The notes beneath the pieces are model-generated. The model saw only the letters and a list, made by a program, of their open reading frames with translations, was not told the DNA's origin and did not search any database. From positions 1 through 64,000 of the forward strand of contig JAGAPD010000009.1 in assembly GCA_017623435.1 (NCBI GenBank): a stretch of 64,000 bases of DNA, in the 5' to 3' direction. The position numbers and the translations under genes were made by a program. This DNA comes from Clostridia bacterium. Its GTDB lineage: Bacteria; Bacillota; Clostridia; Christensenellales; Pumilibacteraceae. Shown piece by piece: positions 7,551 through 15,316 of this stretch. Numbering within the stretch: position 1 is the stretch's first letter; the number at the start of each line of letters is the position of its first letter.

Positions 7551-8495
7551 ATGCGATTTAACGGAGCAAAAGAAGGGTGCGATCATTATCGAATTCCTGC
7601 GCTTGTGGCGACGAAAAGCGGAGCTTTACTTGCTTGCTACGAGTGTCGTGATAGTGGATCGGACTGGGCGAATATAGATATTGAAATCGTACGAAGTGAG
7701 GACGGCGGACGCACTTGGTCACAAGTTGATTTAATAAAAAATAATCAAAATACGCTGAATAATCCCGTGTTTATCGTGGACGAAAACGCGGTGCATTTTC
7801 TGTACTGCGAGGACTATTATCGCGTGTTTTATCGCAAAAGCGAGGACGATGGCAAAACTTTTGGCGAAAAAGTAGAGATCACTGATATTTTCGACAAAAT
7901 CGAGCATACGGTCGTAGCAACTGGTCCTGGTCACGGCATAACGCATAACGGAGTTTTGCTCGTGCCCGTGTGGTTTGCTGATAATAAGGAGAATTTAAGG
8001 GCGCATCAGCCCTCGTTTATTGCTACGATTTACTCGCGTGACGGTGGTGCGTCGTGGCAAGTGGGTGCGCGTTTTGACAACGAGGAAGTCGTGAACGCAA
8101 GTGAGTGCGCTTTGGCGGTGAATAAAAACGGCGAAGTCGTAATATCCATTCGCAACGAAAACGACTGCAAACTTCGCGTGGTGGCAAAAAGCAAAACGGG
8201 CATAGACGTATGGCGTGATTTTCATTTTGAAAGCAATCTCGTTGATCCTATTTGTCAGGGAAGTATGACTACGAAAGACGGCAAAATTTATCATATAAAT
8301 TGCGATAGCGCGGACGGAAGAAAGAATCTTACCGTTAAAATAACGGACGACGACTTTAATAGCGTTACTAAAATTTTAGTGGACGACGAGGGTGGATATT
8401 CGGATATTGCTATCGTAGGCGAAAAAATCTACGTTCTTTACGAGCGCGACTGGGGTAAGGACGGACTTTATTTTCGTGTTCTGGAGCGAGAATAA
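7551..8495 (+). CDS. Sialidase-family (BNR/Asp-box) glycoside hydrolase, apparently intracellular
   Basis: 314-residue six-bladed beta-propeller of the sialidase superfamily (GH33-like). The RIP-type motif DHYRIPALV is at residues 11-19, and Asp-box repeats SEDGGRTW and SRDGGASW are visible. Such enzymes release terminal sialic acid from glycans, or act on related glycosides. There is no signal peptide or anchor, so an imported oligosaccharide is the likely substrate, if it is catalytic at all. ATG after AGGAGGGTGT. The genes after it (sugar isomerase, sugar dehydrogenase, FucO) support a sugar catabolic context, although they have their own promoter at 8543. Confidence 0.8.
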   Translation: MRFNGAKEGCDHYRIPALVATKSGALLACYECRDSGSDWANIDIEIVRSEDGGRTWSQVDLIKNNQNTLNNPVFIVDENAVHFLYCEDYYRVFYRKSEDDGKTFGEKVEITDIFDKIEHTVVATGPGHGITHNGVLLVPVWFADNKENLRAHQPSFIATIYSRDGGASWQVGARFDNEEVVNASECALAVNKNGEVVISIRNENDCKLRVVAKSKTGIDVWRDFHFESNLVDPICQGSMTTKDGKIYHINCDSADGRKNLTVKITDDDFNSVTKILVDDEGGYSDIAIVGEKIYVLYERDWGKDGLYFRVLERE

Positions 8496-8542
8496 GCGTA
8501 AGAAAAATCCAAAAAAAAGATAAGAAAATACTAAGTTAAGTT

Positions 8543-8571
8543 TTGACAATAATATTACGTTATGATATAAT
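8543..8571 (+). promoter_or_regulatory. Promoter for the sugar isomerase/dehydrogenase operon
   Basis: TTGACA at 8543-8548 and TATAAT at 8566-8571, 17-bp spacing, consensus hexamers. The transcript would start about 8578, 39 nt before the isomerase ATG. Confidence 0.8.
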
Positions 8572-8616
8572 TAGAACAACACGAGAAAGTGAAAAATTTA
8601 TCCATTGGAGGAGAAT

Positions 8617-9453
8617 ATGAAAATAGGTGTTATTGCTGAAAGTTTCCGTAAGGACTTTATGGACGCAGTTAGAGAGGCTAAAAGTATCGGCGCTGACGGA
8701 ATGCAGGCTTACGCAGGCACGGCGTTTCCCTTTGACGCTACCGACGCTCAGCTCAAAGAAATCCGCAAGGCAGTAGAAGGCGAAGGACTTTGTTTCTCGG
8801 CTATTTGCGGTGACTTCGGTTGCGCTATGTACTATGAGAAAAACAGAGAGCTTATCGACAGAGAAAAGAGAATTTTGGAAATGGCTAAAATTCTCGGCAC
8901 GAATATCGTAACCACGCATATCGGCGTAGTTCCTGACAACGAAAACTGCGTTCAGTACGAGAGTATGCACACCGTTTGCAAAGAGCTTGCTGACTTTGCA
9001 AAGAGCATTGACGGTCACTTTGCCGTAGAAACGGGCCCTGAAAAAGCAAGCCTTCTTAAAAAATTCCTTGACAACCTCGGAAGTGACGGCGTTGCGGTAA
9101 ACCTCGATCCTGCTAACCTTGTAATGTGCGCAGGCGACGATCCCGTTCAGGCAGTTTACACGCTTAAAGATTATATCGTTCACACGCACGCAAAAGACGG
9201 TATTCAGCTTAAACCCTTTGATACCAGACAGGCATACGCGGCGCAGTTCTACGGTCTTCCCGCAATCGGCTGGGACGGAATTATTGAGGAAGTTCCCCTC
9301 GGCAAGGGTGGCGTAAACTGGGATAAGTACCTCGCTGCTTTGCGTGATATCGGCTACAACGGTTTCTTGACGATCGAGCGCGAATGCGGTGATACGCCCA
9401 GCAAGGATATCGGCGACGCAGTTAAATTCCTTGACTCGCACAAGGTTAGATAA
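8617..9453 (+). CDS. Sugar phosphate isomerase/epimerase (xylose isomerase-like TIM barrel)
   Basis: 278 residues of the AP-endonuclease-2/xylose-isomerase-like TIM-barrel family, which interconverts ketoses, inososes or hydroxypyruvate-type sugars with a divalent metal. Visible family features: [11 protein letters not shown] near the start, [10 protein letters not shown], the metal-ligand region [32 protein letters not shown] and the terminal TIERECG Glu. Start is the ATG after TTGGAGGAGAAT rather than the TTG at 8605 inside that site. It is translated 9 nt upstream of a Gfo/Idh/MocA dehydrogenase, a pairing widely seen in inositol and rare-sugar pathways. The specific substrate is unknown. 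Confidence 0.85.
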   Translation: MKIGVIAESFRKDFMDAVREAKSIGADGMQAYAGTAFPFDATDAQLKEIRKAVEGEGLCFSAICGDFGCAMYYEKNRELIDREKRILEMAKILGTNIVTTHIGVVPDNENCVQYESMHTVCKELADFAKSIDGHFAVETGPEKASLLKKFLDNLGSDGVAVNLDPANLVMCAGDDPVQAVYTLKDYIVHTHAKDGIQLKPFDTRQAYAAQFYGLPAIGWDGIIEEVPLGKGGVNWDKYLAALRDIGYNGFLTIERECGDTPSKDIGDAVKFLDSHKVR

Positions 9454-9462
9454 GGAGTAATT

Positions 9463-10527
9463 ATGGCTAAAATTAAAGTTGCAGTAGTGGGCGTTGGTAA
9501 CATTTCCAACTGTCATATTAACGGCTATCTTAAAAATGAAAACGTAGAGCTTTACGCGTTTTGCGATATCAACGAAGAGCGCGTAAAAGCGCAGGGCGCA
9601 AAGTACGGCGTAACCCGTCTTTATACCGACGAGGCGACCATGCTTGCGGAGTGTCCTGAAATCGACGCAGTTAGCGTTTGTACCTGGAACAGCGCGCACG
9701 CGCCTTGCACCATTATGGCGCTTAACGCTGGAAAGCACGTTCTTTGCGAAAAGCCTATGGCTATGAACGCGCAAGAGGCGCAGGATATGATCGACGCGTC
9801 CGTTCGTAACGGCAAAAAACTTATGATCGGATTCGTTCGTCGTTTCGGTAACGACGCATCCGTCGTAAAAGACTTTATCGAGAACGACAAAGTAGGCGAT
9901 ATCTATTACGCGAAGGCTACTTACCTTCGTAGAAACGGTAACCCCGGCGGTTGGTTTGGCGACAAGTCGCGCTCGGGTGGCGGTCCGCTTATCGACCTTG
10001 GCGTTCACGTAATTGACCTTACGAGATTCTTGATGGGTAATCCCAAGCCCGTGTCCGTTTACGGCGCGACCTTCCACAAGCTTGGTAACCGTCCTGGCGT
10101 AAAGAGTAGAGTAGGTTACGTTTCCGCAAGCAGGGGAAGCAAGGATATTTGCGACGTAGAAGATATGGCTACCGCGCTTATCCGCTACGACAACGGCGCA
10201 GTTTTGTCCGTTGAGGCAAGCTTCTCGCTCAATATCAAAAACGACTCCGGCAAAATCGAACTCTTCGGCACGAAGGGTGGCGTAAAGCTTGATCCCGAGT
10301 TTGAACTGTACACCGACGTTAATAATTACCTCGCTAACGTTACGCTCAATATGCCCACGGCGCTCAGCTTTGACGGCTTATTTGAAAACGAAATCAACTA
10401 TTTCGTTAACGCGGTAGTAAACGACGTTGACGTTTCTTCCATCGCTCGCGACGGCAAAACGCTCATGCAAATTCTGGACGCAATCTACTTGTCTGCAAAA
10501 GAACAAAGAGAAGTCCTCATCGACTAA
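9463..10527 (+). CDS. Gfo/Idh/MocA-family NAD(P)-dependent sugar/inositol dehydrogenase
   Basis: 354 residues: an N-terminal Rossmann domain (VAVVGVGNIS at 5-14), the family hallmark CEKPMAMN at about residue 98, where the Lys is catalytic, and a C-terminal alpha/beta domain with LGVHVIDLTRFLMG, in which the catalytic Asp-His pair normally lies. Enzymes of this family oxidise or reduce cyclitols and sugars. Start ATG follows AAGGAGTAATT, 9 nt after the isomerase, so the two are one operon. A terminator follows at 10535. Substrate not determinable from sequence. Confidence 0.9.
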   Translation: MAKIKVAVVGVGNISNCHINGYLKNENVELYAFCDINEERVKAQGAKYGVTRLYTDEATMLAECPEIDAVSVCTWNSAHAPCTIMALNAGKHVLCEKPMAMNAQEAQDMIDASVRNGKKLMIGFVRRFGNDASVVKDFIENDKVGDIYYAKATYLRRNGNPGGWFGDKSRSGGGPLIDLGVHVIDLTRFLMGNPKPVSVYGATFHKLGNRPGVKSRVGYVSASRGSKDICDVEDMATALIRYDNGAVLSVEASFSLNIKNDSGKIELFGTKGGVKLDPEFELYTDVNNYLANVTLNMPTALSFDGLFENEINYFVNAVVNDVDVSSIARDGKTLMQILDAIYLSAKEQREVLID

Positions 10528-10534
10528 AATTATT

Positions 10535-10564
10535 AAACGGCAGGGCACGTACCCCGCCGTTTTG
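10535..10564 (+). terminator. Intrinsic terminator after the sugar dehydrogenase
   Basis: AAACGGC.GGG-CACGTA-CCCCGCCGTTTT hairpin with a T run. It separates the isomerase/dehydrogenase operon from fucO. Confidence 0.75.
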
Positions 10565-10615
10565 TAATATTTTCACGCAAGAAAGAAAAAAACAATCTTA
10601 TAAAGGAGTTATATT

Positions 10616-11764
10616 ATGGCTAACAGAATCATTCTTAACGAAACTTCGTACCACGGCGCAGGCGCTCGCGCGGAAATCGTGAGCGTTATGAAAAACAGAG
10701 GCTTTAACAAAGCGTTTATTTGCTCTGATAAGGCTACTTGTGATGCAGGAGTGACCGAAAAAGTTACTTGTATTTTGGATAAGGAAAAAGTTGCGTATAT
10801 GCTTTACACGGGTATCGTTCCGAATCCGCCTATTGAAAACGTTTTGGAGGGCGTTGAGGCTTATAAAAATAGTGGCGCTGATTGTATAGTTGCGGTTGGT
10901 GGCGGTTCGTCTATCGACACGGCAAAGGCTATCGGCATTATCGTAGCTAACCCCGAGTTTGGCGACGTTCGTTCGCTTGAGGGCGTTGCTCCTACGAAAA
11001 ACCCCACCGTGCCCATTATCGCACTTCCTACTACCGCAGGAACGGCGGCGGAAGTCACCATTAACTACGTAATTACGGACAGAGAGAATAAGCGTAAGTT
11101 CGTTTGCGTTGATCCTCACGATATCCCCGTCGTTGCAATCGTTGATAGCGAGCTTATGGAGACTATGCCTCCGTCGCTTACCGCCGCTACCGGTATGGAC
11201 GCGCTTACGCACGCTATTGAAGGTTACACGACTAAGGGCGCTTGGGAAATGACGGATATGTTCCATCTCAAAGCTATCGAGATCATTGCTCGCTCGCTCC
11301 GTGGCGCAGTCAAAAACGAAAAAGCGGGTAGAGAAGGTATGGCGCTTGGTCAGTATGTTGCAGGTATGGGATTCTCTAACGTCGGTCTTGGCATCGTGCA
11401 TTCGATGGCGCACGCGCTTGGTGCGGTTTATAATACCGCTCACGGCGTTGCAAACGCAATCTTGCTTCCCACCGTTATGGAGTATAACGCTGAGGCTACG
11501 GGCGAGAAATATCGCGAAATCGCTCGCGCTATGGGCGTTGAAGGCGTGGACGGTATGAGTACCGAAGAGTATAGAAAAGCCGCCGTTGACGCCGTTCGTC
11601 AGCTTTCCGTTGACGTTGGTATTCCGCAGGATCTTAAAGCAATCGTAAAAGAAGAGGATATCGACTTCCTCGCGCAGTCCGCTATGGACGACGCTTGCCG
11701 TCCCGGTAACCCCAAAGATCCCACGAAAGAAGATATTATCGCGCTTTATAAATCCTTGCTTTGA
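10616..11764 (+). CDS. fucO: Lactaldehyde reductase (1,2-propanediol oxidoreductase), iron-dependent alcohol dehydrogenase
   Basis: 382 residues, closely matching FucO of enterobacteria along the full length: start MANRIILNETSYHGAGA, VPNPPIENV, GGGSSIDTAKAIGII, ALPTTAGTAAEVTINYVITD, KFVCVDPHDIP, ALTHAIEGYTTKGAW, and the iron-binding His cluster in HSMAHALGAVYNTAHG. FucO reduces L-lactaldehyde to L-1,2-propanediol with NADH, the redox-balancing end step of anaerobic L-fucose and L-rhamnose breakdown. A GH78 rhamnosidase is present elsewhere in the window (35154). Good AAAGGAG site; no strong promoter is visible between the preceding terminator and this gene. Confidence 0.93.
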   Translation: MANRIILNETSYHGAGARAEIVSVMKNRGFNKAFICSDKATCDAGVTEKVTCILDKEKVAYMLYTGIVPNPPIENVLEGVEAYKNSGADCIVAVGGGSSIDTAKAIGIIVANPEFGDVRSLEGVAPTKNPTVPIIALPTTAGTAAEVTINYVITDRENKRKFVCVDPHDIPVVAIVDSELMETMPPSLTAATGMDALTHAIEGYTTKGAWEMTDMFHLKAIEIIARSLRGAVKNEKAGREGMALGQYVAGMGFSNVGLGIVHSMAHALGAVYNTAHGVANAILLPTVMEYNAEATGEKYREIARAMGVEGVDGMSTEEYRKAAVDAVRQLSVDVGIPQDLKAIVKEEDIDFLAQSAMDDACRPGNPKDPTKEDIIALYKSLL

Positions 11765-11811
11765 TCATAAGTTATTTGCAAAGCGCCTCACTACGCCGCT
11801 TACAAAAAATT

Positions 11812-11852
11812 AAAATCGCGAGGTACGTACCCCGACGTTTTGCGTTTTTTTT
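11812..11852 (+). terminator. Terminator after fucO
   Basis: Imperfect hairpin AAAATCGCGAGG-TACGTA-CCCCGACGTTTT followed by a long T run (TTTTTTTTT). It shares the GGTACGTACC core seen in other terminators of the window. Confidence 0.65.
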
Positions 11853-11905
11853 TGCATTTATCCTAAAAACGAATAGCCTTAATAAAAGCAAATAATCTTT
11901 ATCGT

Positions 11906-11943
11906 AAAACAAAACGGTCACCACTTGGCGACCGTTTTTGTTT
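11906..11943. terminator. Bidirectional terminator at the island boundary
   Basis: AAAACGGTC (11911-11919) pairs with GACCGTTTT (11930-11938), extended by flanking AAAACA/TGTTTT. A/T runs on both sides make it usable on either strand. It abuts the outer attachment repeat. Confidence 0.7.
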
Positions 11944-11988
11944 TGGTGTTCCCACAGGGAATCGAACCCCGAACTGAGCCTTAGGAGG
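11942..11988 (-). repeat. Island attachment repeat: 3' part of tRNA-Arg(CCT), outer copy
   Basis: These 47 bases are identical to 16089-16135, which form the 3' half of the intact tRNA-Arg(CCT) gene (from the anticodon loop through the encoded CCA). Here no 5' half follows, so this copy is the displaced 3' end left when an element integrated into the tRNA gene. Just inside it are a CCCTA/TAGGG hairpin (11999-12011) and a 9-bp inverted repeat, TGCAAAATA/TATTTTGCA (12014-12042), which could be recombinase arm sites. The rest of 12043-12132 holds nothing recognisable. Confidence 0.85.
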
Positions 11989-12132
11989 ATATATCTGACC
12001 CTAATGTAGGGTTTGCAAAATACCTAAAATGCATATTTTGCACCATTTTCGCCGTTTACTCGCCGTATTTTGCGTAATTTTCACGCCGTTTAATAACTTT
12101 TATAGCGTTCAAAAAAACAAGGCAACCAAAAA

Positions 12133-12152
12133 GGTCACCAAATTTGGTGACC
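12133..12152 (-). terminator. Terminator of the Fic-RT operon
   Basis: Perfect 20-bp palindrome GGTCACCAAATTTGGTGACC. On the minus strand it is followed by TTTTTGG, 12 nt past the reverse transcriptase stop codon. Confidence 0.7.
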
Positions 12153-12164
12153 AAAACTTTAATA

Positions 12165-13733
12165 CTACTTGATTTTATTATAAAACGATATGTCTTTTTG
12201 AGATAATATTTTATAAAAACTTCTACTTTTTGACTCATAAATTTTTATTTTATTACCTAGCCTAAAATTATTATAAGCAACCTCATAAGTCAACAACCAG
12301 TGTGAACCAGTATAATCTTCATTTTTTATAATATTTGATATCATTGATACTTCGTCACTGAAAAACTCAATAGCAGTTTTCATATCTTCAAAATGAACCC
12401 TACGTTTTTCATTTCGCTGATAAATATTACACGGATTACTTTGTATCGAATCCAAACACATAATAATTAAAAGGTCGTTTTCTGTTTTTATAGCAAGCCT
12501 TAAATTATCAGCATAAATAGGTAATTCCATCTTGGTTAACAAATATAACAACCACATACTTTCATGGTCATTAACTTGTTTTAATTCACTATTTAATAAT
12601 TGGTTTATGCGTTTTTCGCTTTTTATTAAAAATTGCCTGTCCGTCGTTTTTTCCAGTAATTGTATCCCCAAACTGGAAACTTCAGGTATATTTATTACAA
12701 TACCTAATATCATGTTTAGTACAGTCTGATCCAAGCAACTCATATCGCCTTGTGCTAACAACATTTTAAACGCGTATTTTATTGCACCTTTTTTTTCTTG
12801 CTTATACAAACCAAGTGCTTTATGCAAAACCGCATATATGTCATTGTTTTTTATGTCTTCCTCAAAAACTTTACCAAAATCATCTAATAAATCATATGGA
12901 TAAGATTCAATTTTAATTTTGCTAGAATTTATAGATAAATTGTATTCCCTAAATATGCTTGCTATTTCTTGTATTTTTGTTTCCGCCTCTGCTTTTGAAT
13001 AAAAATAAAACCCATAATCATCAACATATCGCGAAAAAGCAAAGTCTGCCTCAACAAGTTTTCTATCAATTTCTGACAAAATAATTTCAGCAAATAAATA
13101 CGAACTATACGGCCCCGTCATTATGCCGTTTGTTTGGTCACCATTTAATTTTCTCGTAGCCTGGTCAATTTTATAACCAATATCGTACAATGGCTTTAAT
13201 GATTCGTCCATATCATGCGCTTTATTGAATATTTTCTTAGCATTTTCTTTTCCTACTAATGCCCAAGACGCTGAATGTGTGTAAATTGAATCAAAACAAT
13301 TTGCAATATCAATGTTTAGTTTTACTTTATAGCCTACAAATTTATTATTACGAGTTCGAATAGAACTTTTAAAACTTGTATTATATGAAAATGGCACTAA
13401 CATGTTAAACTTGGATTCACTATTATCTGAAACAGCCTTTTTTATCAATTCTAACCAGTTTTTTTCATATATTGAAAGCAATTGTATGTAACTAATTAAA
13501 TTGGGAACACTTATAGTCCTTCTCAATAAAGAGTTTTTACTCATAGTAAATGACAACGGAAAAGATGGATTTGTTGAAATTTTAGCCAAATCATCTTTTA
13601 TAACAGAAAATTTATTTCCTAAAACCTTTGTGGAAAAACAATATGGAATATGTTCACAAAACAAACCTTCGTGTTCCAATATTTTTGATATTAAATTTTG
13701 TGGATATAATTTAAAACTATCAACTTTTCCCAT
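12165..13733 (-). CDS. Reverse transcriptase of the Abi/UG (defence-associated, DRT) type
   Basis: 522 residues. RT palm motifs are clear: block 3 NIDIANCFDSIYTH (140-153) with catalytic Asp142, block 4 NGIMTGPYSSYLFAE (202-216), and block 5 FSRYVDDYGFYF (233-244) with the metal-binding YVDD at 236-239. The SIYTHSASWAL stretch after block 3 resembles abortive-infection and UG-group RTs rather than group II intron maturases. There is no maturase X domain, HNH or retron-type VTG signature. Residues about 270-522 are a long helical region, compatible with the helical-repeat domain of AbiK/Abi-P2-like enzymes. ATG follows GAGGAATTATT, 29 nt after the fic stop, so it is the second gene of a Fic-RT operon. 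Role inferred: phage defence. Confidence 0.85.
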   Translation of the reverse strand: MGKVDSFKLYPQNLISKILEHEGLFCEHIPYCFSTKVLGNKFSVIKDDLAKISTNPSFPLSFTMSKNSLLRRTISVPNLISYIQLLSIYEKNWLELIKKAVSDNSESKFNMLVPFSYNTSFKSSIRTRNNKFVGYKVKLNIDIANCFDSIYTHSASWALVGKENAKKIFNKAHDMDESLKPLYDIGYKIDQATRKLNGDQTNGIMTGPYSSYLFAEIILSEIDRKLVEADFAFSRYVDDYGFYFYSKAEAETKIQEIASIFREYNLSINSSKIKIESYPYDLLDDFGKVFEEDIKNNDIYAVLHKALGLYKQEKKGAIKYAFKMLLAQGDMSCLDQTVLNMILGIVINIPEVSSLGIQLLEKTTDRQFLIKSEKRINQLLNSELKQVNDHESMWLLYLLTKMELPIYADNLRLAIKTENDLLIIMCLDSIQSNPCNIYQRNEKRRVHFEDMKTAIEFFSDEVSMISNIIKNEDYTGSHWLLTYEVAYNNFRLGNKIKIYESKSRSFYKILSQKDISFYNKIK

Positions 13734-13762
13734 AATAATTCCTCATAAGCAATTGTTGTTCA

Positions 13763-14653
13763 TTAGTACTCAATCCTAAAATAATCAAGCCAAGCCTTGA
13801 ACTTGTCCTGTGCCGAAAGGCAAGTATCGCGCAAAAAGCCACGTTCGTTAGTCCATTCACGCAGTCCACGGTAATAAAACATTTTATGACTTTCGTCAAT
13901 GATAAACGGCACGATATTGTTGCGCAAACATTCCTTAAAGAGAATAAGCCTACCGACACGACCGTTACCGTCTTGGAACGGATGGATACGCTCAAACCGA
14001 TAATGAAAGTCTAAAATATCATCAAAGTTTTTTTCTTTATTAAAATTATACTCGGCAAGTAAAGCGCGTATTTCGCTAGCAACGTTTTCAGGCTTTGCAG
14101 TAGGAAGTTCACCGACTTCATTAGGTAATCTTTTATAATCACCAACCGCAAACCAGTCTAAACGGCTATCACTAGTACCGTTTTTAAGAATACGGTGCAA
14201 TTCTTTGATAAACCCTTCAGATAAAGTTTTAGTAGCATTTTCAAGCACCAAATCAATGCATTTGAAGTGGTTGGCAGTTTCTACGATATCGTCCACGCGA
14301 ACAGCGTCGCCTTCTATTCCGATAGTGTTCGTTTCAAAAATATAACGAGTTTGGTCGTGCGTTAAACGGCTACCTTCTATATGGTTAGAGTTGTAGGTAA
14401 GTTCAATTTGAACCTTGTGATATAAACCGCCTGGTATTTTAGCGCTTTTTTCAGCAAGCAATATTTCCAAAAGAGTTTTTGGGGTGTTGCTTTTTTTATT
14501 TGCCCTGTCTGGTTTAACGGCGTCTTCGGGAATATTCCAAGTTTTGCCCGTCAAAAAAGCACCTTTAACCTTGCCAAGAGCGCAATAGTTGCGAACGCTA
14601 CGCTCGGATACGTTCCATTTTTTTGCGATATCACTAACTGATAAAAACTTCAT
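13763..14653 (-). CDS. Fic-domain protein with N-terminal DNA-binding HTH
   Basis: 296 residues. Residues 1-50 form an excisionase/MerR-like helix-turn-helix (SVSDIAKKWNVSERSVRNYC). The Fic core has the catalytic motif HPFQDGNGR at 224-232, complete with His, Asp and Arg, so AMP or another nucleotide phosphate transfer is expected. An N-terminal SNHIEG (89-94) matches the [S/T]xxxE[G/N] inhibitory helix motif of class II Fic proteins, suggesting an auto-inhibited enzyme. ATG follows CAGGAGGCTAT. It is the first gene of the operon with the reverse transcriptase. Its promoter is flanked by a 13-bp inverted repeat, possibly its own operator. Confidence 0.88.
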   Translation of the reverse strand: MKFLSVSDIAKKWNVSERSVRNYCALGKVKGAFLTGKTWNIPEDAVKPDRANKKSNTPKTLLEILLAEKSAKIPGGLYHKVQIELTYNSNHIEGSRLTHDQTRYIFETNTIGIEGDAVRVDDIVETANHFKCIDLVLENATKTLSEGFIKELHRILKNGTSDSRLDWFAVGDYKRLPNEVGELPTAKPENVASEIRALLAEYNFNKEKNFDDILDFHYRFERIHPFQDGNGRVGRLILFKECLRNNIVPFIIDESHKMFYYRGLREWTNERGFLRDTCLSAQDKFKAWLDYFRIEY

Positions 14654-14672
14654 ATAGCCTCCTGATGGTACT

Positions 14673-14740
14673 ATTATAACACTTTATCGGCAAAAAAGCA
14701 AGAGAAATAATTTATGAAAAGTAATAGTTTTTGCCGATAA
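14673..14740 (-). promoter_or_regulatory. Promoter and inverted-repeat operator of the Fic-RT operon
   Basis: On the minus strand, TTGCTT (14696-14701) and TATAAT (14673-14678) are 17 bp apart. TTATCGGCAAAAA at 14684-14696 lies between and onto the boxes, and its inverse TTTTTGCCGATAA is at 14728-14740, upstream of -35. The 13-bp arms are perfect, with a 31-bp gap: a layout for looping or cooperative binding by a repressor such as the HTH-Fic protein. Confidence 0.7.
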
Positions 14741-14914
14741 CGGCATGAAATTTAAAAAGTTTTTACGGTTATAAGTGTAAAAACTTGTTGAAAATAGAAA
14801 GTTTTTCGAGTTTACAAAAGTTAGCGGAGATAAAAATTATTGACCTTGATGACGATAAAATTTTTTAATGTTGCCATATATTATCATGTTTACTATGTTA
14901 AAATAGTCTTGTAA

Positions 14915-15016
14915 ATCAAAAATAGCAACAAATATTGCCCTACAGTAGGCAAAAATACGACAGCAATAAAAGAATATATAAAAAAGCAATTAGAAGAAGA
15001 CAAGAAAATAGATTAA
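14915..15016 (+). pseudogene. C-terminal coding relic (33 codons)
   Basis: An open stretch ending in TAA encodes a lysine-rich tail (NTTAIKEYIKKQLEEDKKID) without any start codon or ribosome site. It looks like the end of a degraded small protein, but the family cannot be told. The rest of 14741-15038 shows nothing recognisable. Confidence 0.25.
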
Positions 15017-15038
15017 ATAAGTATATTCGATCCAAGAG

Positions 15039-15153
15039 ACCCGTTTACGGGTAGCAAGTAGCGAGTGCGAGCTGGCAGGCGTACCAAACGCATTTATGCG
15101 TAGCCAGTTGTATTAGGGCTATGTCCGAAAATGAAAAAACACCCGCTATGCGG
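15039..15153. other. Cluster of hairpins, possible structured RNA or recombination site
   Basis: Three inverted repeats lie close together: ACCCG-TTT-CGGGT type at 15039-15052; a compound hairpin with outer CTGGC/GCCAG (15072-15107) and inner ACGCA-TTTA-TGCGT (15088-15101); and CCGC-TAT-GCGG at 15043+100 (15143-15153). The outer element is GC-richer than its surroundings. It sits between the Fic-RT promoter and the second tRNA fragment. Possible roles are a non-coding RNA, a transfer or att site, or a relic; nothing decides between them. Confidence 0.35.
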
Positions 15154-15165
15154 ATGGATAATTAT

Positions 15166-15210
15166 TGGTACTCCCAGCGGGAATCGAACCCACAACTAGC
15201 CCTTAGGAGC
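15166..15210 (-). repeat. Second, divergent tRNA-Arg(CCT) 3' fragment (att-like)
   Basis: The minus strand reads CTCCTAA (anticodon loop), a T-arm GTGGG-TTCGATT-CCCGC and TGGGAGT-A-CCA, that is, a well-formed 3' half of a tRNA-Arg(CCT). Its sequence differs from the resident tRNA at many positions, and no 5' half follows. Such fragments mark attachment sites of integrated elements. This one probably came with an element from another host or tRNA copy. Confidence 0.65.
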
Positions 15211-15316
15211 ACATTGAAACTGTAAACAAAAAATTTATATTGTGTATTTCGTGCAATTTTGTGCATTTTATAGAGATTTTAAGACGGAAAAACGTTTAAT
15301 TTTATTCATAGCGTAA

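Noticed and set aside
8560..10077. Long minus-strand open frame (505 codons) opposite the sugar isomerase/dehydrogenase operon
   Set aside because: Its translation has no recognisable domain and mirrors two clear plus-strand genes with good ribosome sites; a shadow frame favoured by codon bias.
12165..13733. Group II intron or retron assignment for the reverse transcriptase
   Set aside because: No maturase/HNH domain or intron boundary structure, and no retron-type VTG region or adjacent msr-msd with confidence; motifs fit Abi/UG RTs better.
11942..15210. Two additional functional tRNA-Arg genes
   Set aside because: Both lack 5' halves; they are attachment-site fragments.
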